Positions 13,723 through 17,290 of a DNA stretch of 17,290 nt are shown here, piece by piece. Location of the stretch: the NCBI GenBank assembly GCA_902773165.1, contig CACYDO010000131.1, positions 1-17,290 of the forward strand, given 5' to 3'. The position numbers and the translations under genes are program-made. Source of the stretch: an uncultured Ruminococcus sp. Lineage in GTDB: Bacteria > Bacillota > Clostridia > Oscillospirales > Acutalibacteraceae. The notes under the pieces are model-generated. The model did not search any database and was not told where the DNA came from. It saw nothing but the letters and a program-made list of their open reading frames with translations. The stretch's first letter is position 1. The number at the start of each line of letters is the position of its first letter.

Positions 13723-15099
13723 ATGGCAAATATTGATGAATTATTGATAAGCTACAGGGAAGAGTTCCTGCGAGATCTCGACGAGCTGCTTAAAATCCGC
13801 TCTGTTTCAGCGCTTGGCGCAGATGTTCCGAGGCAGGCGCTTGAATGGATGCTTGCAAAAGCGGAAAGCTTTGGTCTTAAAACAAAGAATATTGACGGTA
13901 TCGCCGGACACGCCGAATATGGCGAGGGCGAGAAGCTGTGCGGCGTGCTTACGCATCTGGACGTTGTTCCTGCAAACAAAAAGGAATGGTCGTGCGAGCC
14001 GTTTGCACTCACGCGCAAAAACGGCAGAATGTACGGCCGCGGGGTTGCAGATGATAAGGGAGCGGCTCTTGCAGCACTCTACTGTCTGCGTGCGCTTAAA
14101 GAAAGCGGCGTGAAGGGCAACCGCGTCCGCGTTATTTTCGGTACTTCCGAGGAGATCGGCATGAAGGATATGGAAACATATTTCACTTCAGAGCCGCTGC
14201 CCGATCTCAGCTTTACTCCAGACAGCGAGTATGGTATCTGCCGCGCAGAAAAGGGTATCCTTCATTTAGAGATCAGTTCGGAAAAGGCGAATAACACCTC
14301 GCTTATGCAGTTTGAAGCAGGCTCTGCGAATAATGTCGTTCCCGATACTGCGTTTGCGATACTGGACTGCAGCGATTATGAGGAGCATAATTTGCAGCGG
14401 CTTGCAGACGCTGCCGGCGTGGGTGCTTTTGATCTTAGGTTCACAATAGACGGCTTGAAGGTTACTTCTCACGGCAAAGCAGCCCATGCATGCGAGCCTG
14501 AAAAAGGCGTAAATGCCGCTGCTGCTCTTGCACAGATAATCTGTGCCGTTATGGGTACAGACGCTGTCGGCGATCTCTGCACATTTATAAACTACTGCAT
14601 CGGCAAAGAAACGAACGGCCGCTCTATGGGTATCAAAATGCGCGACGCCGTTTCCGGAGAGCTTACAGTCACGCTCAGCAGAGTTCATATCACAGAGCGC
14701 GAGGCGTCCGCCGTTCTTGATGTGCGATACCCTGTGTCATTCCTTGAGGAGGTCGTGCTTTATCAGGTCAAAAAGGTAGCTGCGCGCGAGGGGCTTACCG
14801 TTCGCGTTATCGACAGCGAAAAACCGCTTTCTCTCGATGAAAATGCGCCTATCGTGCGTGTTCTGAAACAAGCCTATGAGAACGTAATGGGAGAAGAGCC
14901 TGAGTTGTTTACGACGGGCGGAGGAACATATGCGAGAGTTCTCGGCGGAAAGGGCGTTGCATTTGGTCCTGTTTTCCCTGACGATGATTCGAGGATACAT
15001 AATTCCGACGAGTCGATTGATGAAGAAAAATTTTTCCGTCATTTCAGTATATGTCTTGAAGCAATGAACGGAATGGCGCTTTACAGTGAGCAGGAGTAA
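13723..15099 (+). CDS. pepV: M20-family dipeptidase, PepV type
   Basis: A 458-residue cytoplasmic zinc peptidase (family M20) that hydrolyses dipeptides with broad specificity, as Lactobacillus PepV does. Metal and catalytic residues are in place: His78 and Asp80 (THLDVVP), Asp110 (GVADDKG), Glu143-Glu144 (TSEEIG), Asp167 (TPDSEYG) and His426 (RIHNSDESI). The lid domain lies between about 175 and 330. Length fits the PepV/Xaa-His group, which act as monomers with an internal lid. The ribosome site is odd: AGAGG is 11 nt from the ATG, while a much better AGGAGGG at 13681 is 35 nt away with a stop codon between in the pepV frame. It starts 75 nt after the YfhO gene with no terminator between, so it may be co-transcribed. 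Substrate not deducible here. Confidence 0.9.
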   Translation: MANIDELLISYREEFLRDLDELLKIRSVSALGADVPRQALEWMLAKAESFGLKTKNIDGIAGHAEYGEGEKLCGVLTHLDVVPANKKEWSCEPFALTRKNGRMYGRGVADDKGAALAALYCLRALKESGVKGNRVRVIFGTSEEIGMKDMETYFTSEPLPDLSFTPDSEYGICRAEKGILHLEISSEKANNTSLMQFEAGSANNVVPDTAFAILDCSDYEEHNLQRLADAAGVGAFDLRFTIDGLKVTSHGKAAHACEPEKGVNAAAALAQIICAVMGTDAVGDLCTFINYCIGKETNGRSMGIKMRDAVSGELTVTLSRVHITEREASAVLDVRYPVSFLEEVVLYQVKKVAAREGLTVRVIDSEKPLSLDENAPIVRVLKQAYENVMGEEPELFTTGGGTYARVLGGKGVAFGPVFPDDDSRIHNSDESIDEEKFFRHFSICLEAMNGMALYSEQE

Positions 15100-15138
15100 A
15101 ATTATTTTTACGTTCTGCGAAAAAGGAGTGAAAATGTC

Positions 15139-16221
15139 ATGAATGCGGAAAAAATGATAAAAACAGAAGCAAAGCAAGTGCTGTCCGGAAAGTGGACAGC
15201 GGCTGTGATGGCTGTATTTATACTGCTGTTTATGCCAATAATCGCCGCGATGATCCTGATGGCGGCATATAGTGTCTTGGGTGAAAGTGAAATAAGTGAT
15301 GTGCTTCAGAATGAGCCTGTAAAGATGGCTGTTTTTGCGGCGCTCCACGTTGCTGCAATTGTAGCTTTCCTGCTTTTGTCGCCGATATTTACAGGCTTTG
15401 CACGGTTTTATTCCCGTGCCGCTGCCAGAGAAGATGCAGACCTGATCGACGTTTTCTATTTCTTTGAAAACGGCAGCAAATATAAAAGAGCTATTGCTTT
15501 TATGTCGGGGCTGCTTGTAAAATGCGTGGGTATTCTCGTTGTGTGCGAGGCGGCTGCCGTTACAGTTGCCGCCGTTGCTCATGACAACGATGTTACAATA
15601 ATGGCAGCGATCAGTCTTGCCATAGTTGGCGCTGTTGCCGCGTTTTTATGGTTCCACCGATTTGCTTTTCAGGTAATGCTCTTTTCCTATAAGGATTATG
15701 ATGCTGCTTCTGCTGCAAAAACAGGTGCTCAGATCGCTTCCGGAAATACCGGCAAGCTTATAAAGCTTACGGTAAGCTTTGTTCCGTGGCTGCTGCTGAT
15801 GTTTTTTGTAGTTCCGTTTTTGTATGTTTATCCGTATATGACATGCTCATATTTTGTTTCGGTAAAATACATCGTGTCAGATTATTTCGAAAAGCAGAAG
15901 GCTCGTGAACAGATGTTCACACCTGATACTCCTGCTGTGAATGATAATACAGAAGCATTGGCAAATTCGCTGATAAATAATCAAGATACGATAGCTACCG
16001 AACAGACAGATGTATCTTCACCTTCCCTGGATGTTTCAGATAATAACGAAGCAGCTGAGCAAAATGAGAAAAAGCCTTTATCTCTCGATAAATCTTCCGA
16101 TAATTCCGAAGATGACAGCACTGCAAAGGGCGAACAACAGACTGATCCGGCAGATGGAAAAGCTTCCGATGAGCCAGTTTTCCGCGATGATGAAGCTACG
16201 CTTCTTTTGGAAATAGAGTGA
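15139..16221 (+). CDS. Multi-pass membrane protein with acidic C-terminal tail, function unknown
   Basis: A 360-residue protein. A short N-terminal amphipathic helix (KMIKTEAKQVLSGKWTAAV) leads into five hydrophobic segments (about 20-44, 63-88, 119-147, 152-172, 208-234). The KTEAKQVLSGKW start and overall layout recall DUF975-type integral membrane proteins, but I am not certain. From 259 to 360 the chain is a disordered Asp/Glu/Ser/Asn/Gln tail ending in EATLLLEIE, a short hydrophobic-acidic tip. AGGAG (15124-15128) is 10 nt before the chosen ATG. A second ATG at 15134 has better spacing but reads only Met-Ser-stop, overlapping the true start (ATGTCATGAATG). It follows pepV by 39 nt and precedes the glycosyltransferase by 35 nt, so the three are probably one transcript. 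Confidence 0.85.
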   Translation: MNAEKMIKTEAKQVLSGKWTAAVMAVFILLFMPIIAAMILMAAYSVLGESEISDVLQNEPVKMAVFAALHVAAIVAFLLLSPIFTGFARFYSRAAAREDADLIDVFYFFENGSKYKRAIAFMSGLLVKCVGILVVCEAAAVTVAAVAHDNDVTIMAAISLAIVGAVAAFLWFHRFAFQVMLFSYKDYDAASAAKTGAQIASGNTGKLIKLTVSFVPWLLLMFFVVPFLYVYPYMTCSYFVSVKYIVSDYFEKQKAREQMFTPDTPAVNDNTEALANSLINNQDTIATEQTDVSSPSLDVSDNNEAAEQNEKKPLSLDKSSDNSEDDSTAKGEQQTDPADGKASDEPVFRDDEATLLLEIE

Positions 16222-16256
16222 TTTTTCGTTATTGATTTTGGGACGGTGAAGGATCT

Positions 16257-17290
16257 ATGACAGTATCGCTGTGTGTTATAGCGTACAACGAGGAGGAGCT
16301 TATCGGCGGCTTGCTTGAGGATATTTCCTCGCAGACGTATCCGCATAAGCTTATGGAGATCGTTTTTGTAGACAACGGCTCTACAGATACAACTCCTGCG
16401 CAGCTTTCGGCATTTGAGCAGATGAACAAGGATTTTCTGCGCGTCTGTATATGCTCGCAAAAAAAATCAAATCAGGCATGCGGCTGGAATACGGCTCTGT
16501 GCAATGCCTATGGTGACGTCATAATTCGTATCGACGCCCATGCGCGTATCCCCGAGGATTACGTTGAGCAGTGTGTTTTGGAGCTTGAAAACGGCGAAGA
16601 TATCGTAGGCGGCGGCAGACCCTGCATAACGCGCACAAAAAACGACTGGAGCACAACGCTTCTTGCCGCAGAGGAATGTCTTTTTGGCAGCTCGATCATG
16701 GGATATCGCCGAAAGCATGATGAAAAGGAATATCTTTCTTCTCTGTTTCACGCCGCATACAAGCGTGAGGTTTTTGAAAAGGTAGGCGGCTTCAACGAAT
16801 TTCTAGGCAGAACGGAAGACAACGAAATTCATTACAGAATGAGAAAAAAAGGATACCGTTTCGCCTGCTGTCCATCAATAACGTCAAATCAGTACATGCG
16901 AGAATCATTTAAAGCTATGATCCGCCAGAAATTTGCAAACGGATATTGGATAGGGCTGACGTTATTTGTATCTCCGGGATGTCTTTCTGTACTGCATTTT
17001 GCACCGTTTTGCCTTGTTTTAGGTCTTATTGTTTCGGTTATAGCGGCAATCAGAGGAAGCGTCTTTTTGTTGGGTCTGCTATCAGTTCTGTACATTATTT
17101 TTGACGCAATGATAACGATCTCGGCATTTAGTTTTGAGGGCTTCAACAGTAAGAAACCGTTGCTGTTTTTGATGTTTCCGGCGCTTCATCTTGCTTACGG
17201 CGCAGGAACGCTTTGCGGAATCTTATTCGGAATACCGTGGAAAGCGAAACACCCGTCAGCCGAAGCGAAAAAGCGTATTCGCAGTGTGCG
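16257..17290 (+). CDS. Family 2 glycosyltransferase, ExoA-like (3' end beyond the window)
   Basis: At least 344 residues, open at the right edge. An N-terminal GT-A domain begins SLCVIAYNEEELIGGLLEDI (4-23) and continues with EIVFVDNGSTDTT (34-46). IRIDAHARIPEDY (90-102) carries the nucleotide-sugar metal motif as Asp-Ala-His, as in ExoA-like enzymes. FEKVGGFNE (173-181) and RTEDNEIHYRMRKKGYR (185-201) supply the acceptor-side acids. The C-terminal part has three or more membrane helices (about 240-265, 268-292, 300-325), so the enzyme is membrane bound with its active site in the cytoplasm. Such enzymes extend lipid-linked or exported polysaccharides. The ATG has AAGG only 4 nt upstream or GGTGA 7 nt upstream. 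Donor sugar not deducible. The sequence after the last helix is basic (KAKHPSAEAKKRIRSV), suggesting the end is near. Confidence 0.88.
   Translation, partial: MTVSLCVIAYNEEELIGGLLEDISSQTYPHKLMEIVFVDNGSTDTTPAQLSAFEQMNKDFLRVCICSQKKSNQACGWNTALCNAYGDVIIRIDAHARIPEDYVEQCVLELENGEDIVGGGRPCITRTKNDWSTTLLAAEECLFGSSIMGYRRKHDEKEYLSSLFHAAYKREVFEKVGGFNEFLGRTEDNEIHYRMRKKGYRFACCPSITSNQYMRESFKAMIRQKFANGYWIGLTLFVSPGCLSVLHFAPFCLVLGLIVSVIAAIRGSVFLLGLLSVLYIIFDAMITISAFSFEGFNSKKPLLFLMFPALHLAYGAGTLCGILFGIPWKAKHPSAEAKKRIRSV

Noticed and set aside
14737..15582. 281-residue minus-strand frame across the pepV end and the next gene
   Set aside because: It overlaps two well-supported + strand genes and their ribosome site; Cys/His-rich composition reflects antisense codons.

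Overview
The window comes from the chromosome of an endospore-forming, low-to-moderate-GC Firmicute. It is most likely a clostridial relative in the Ruminococcus/Oscillospiraceae range. The evidence is a run of SpoIIIA sporulation genes, a DacF-type carboxypeptidase, a YwlE-type phosphatase, a YfhO-family protein and a PepV dipeptidase, with strong Shine-Dalgarno sites and sigma-A promoters. The genus is inferred from gene style, not proven. All recognised genes lie on the + strand, as expected for a leading-strand housekeeping region. No phage, transposase, CRISPR array, tRNA or rRNA is visible.

Layout. Positions 1-165 hold two nearly identical 69-bp hairpin repeats, followed by an extended -10 promoter. 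This promoter drives a tight three-gene unit: ywlE (protein-arginine phosphatase type), rimI and tsaD. The gap 2170-2548 holds two more members of the same repeat family, facing each other around a structured core. Then comes dacF (D-Ala-D-Ala carboxypeptidase). The gap 3731-4037 carries a strong hairpin, a near-consensus promoter, and a terminator-like hairpin at the predicted 5' end of the pgi message. pgi (glucose-6-phosphate isomerase) is followed by a small unassigned P-loop protein and two terminators in tandem.

From 6106 to 9094 lies spoIIIAE-AF-AG-AH, the back half of the usual eight-gene spoIIIA operon. These proteins help build the channel between mother cell and forespore. spoIIIAA-AD do not precede it here. 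The gap 9095-9441 holds a terminator, a run of hairpins and a near-perfect promoter. This promoter drives a monocistronic gene for a two-helix membrane protein whose predicted cytoplasmic tail is a periodic Gly/Ser/Asp spacer with paired Phe/Tyr residues. I consider this the most unusual protein in the window.

From 10800 onward is an envelope-flavoured group: a YfhO-family multi-pass membrane protein, a PepV-like M20 dipeptidase, a multi-pass membrane protein of uncertain family, and an ExoA-like family 2 glycosyltransferase that runs off the window. Three membrane proteins between 9442 and 16221 end in long acidic or low-complexity tails. YfhO and the glycosyltransferase could act together on surface glycans, but that is inference from proximity.
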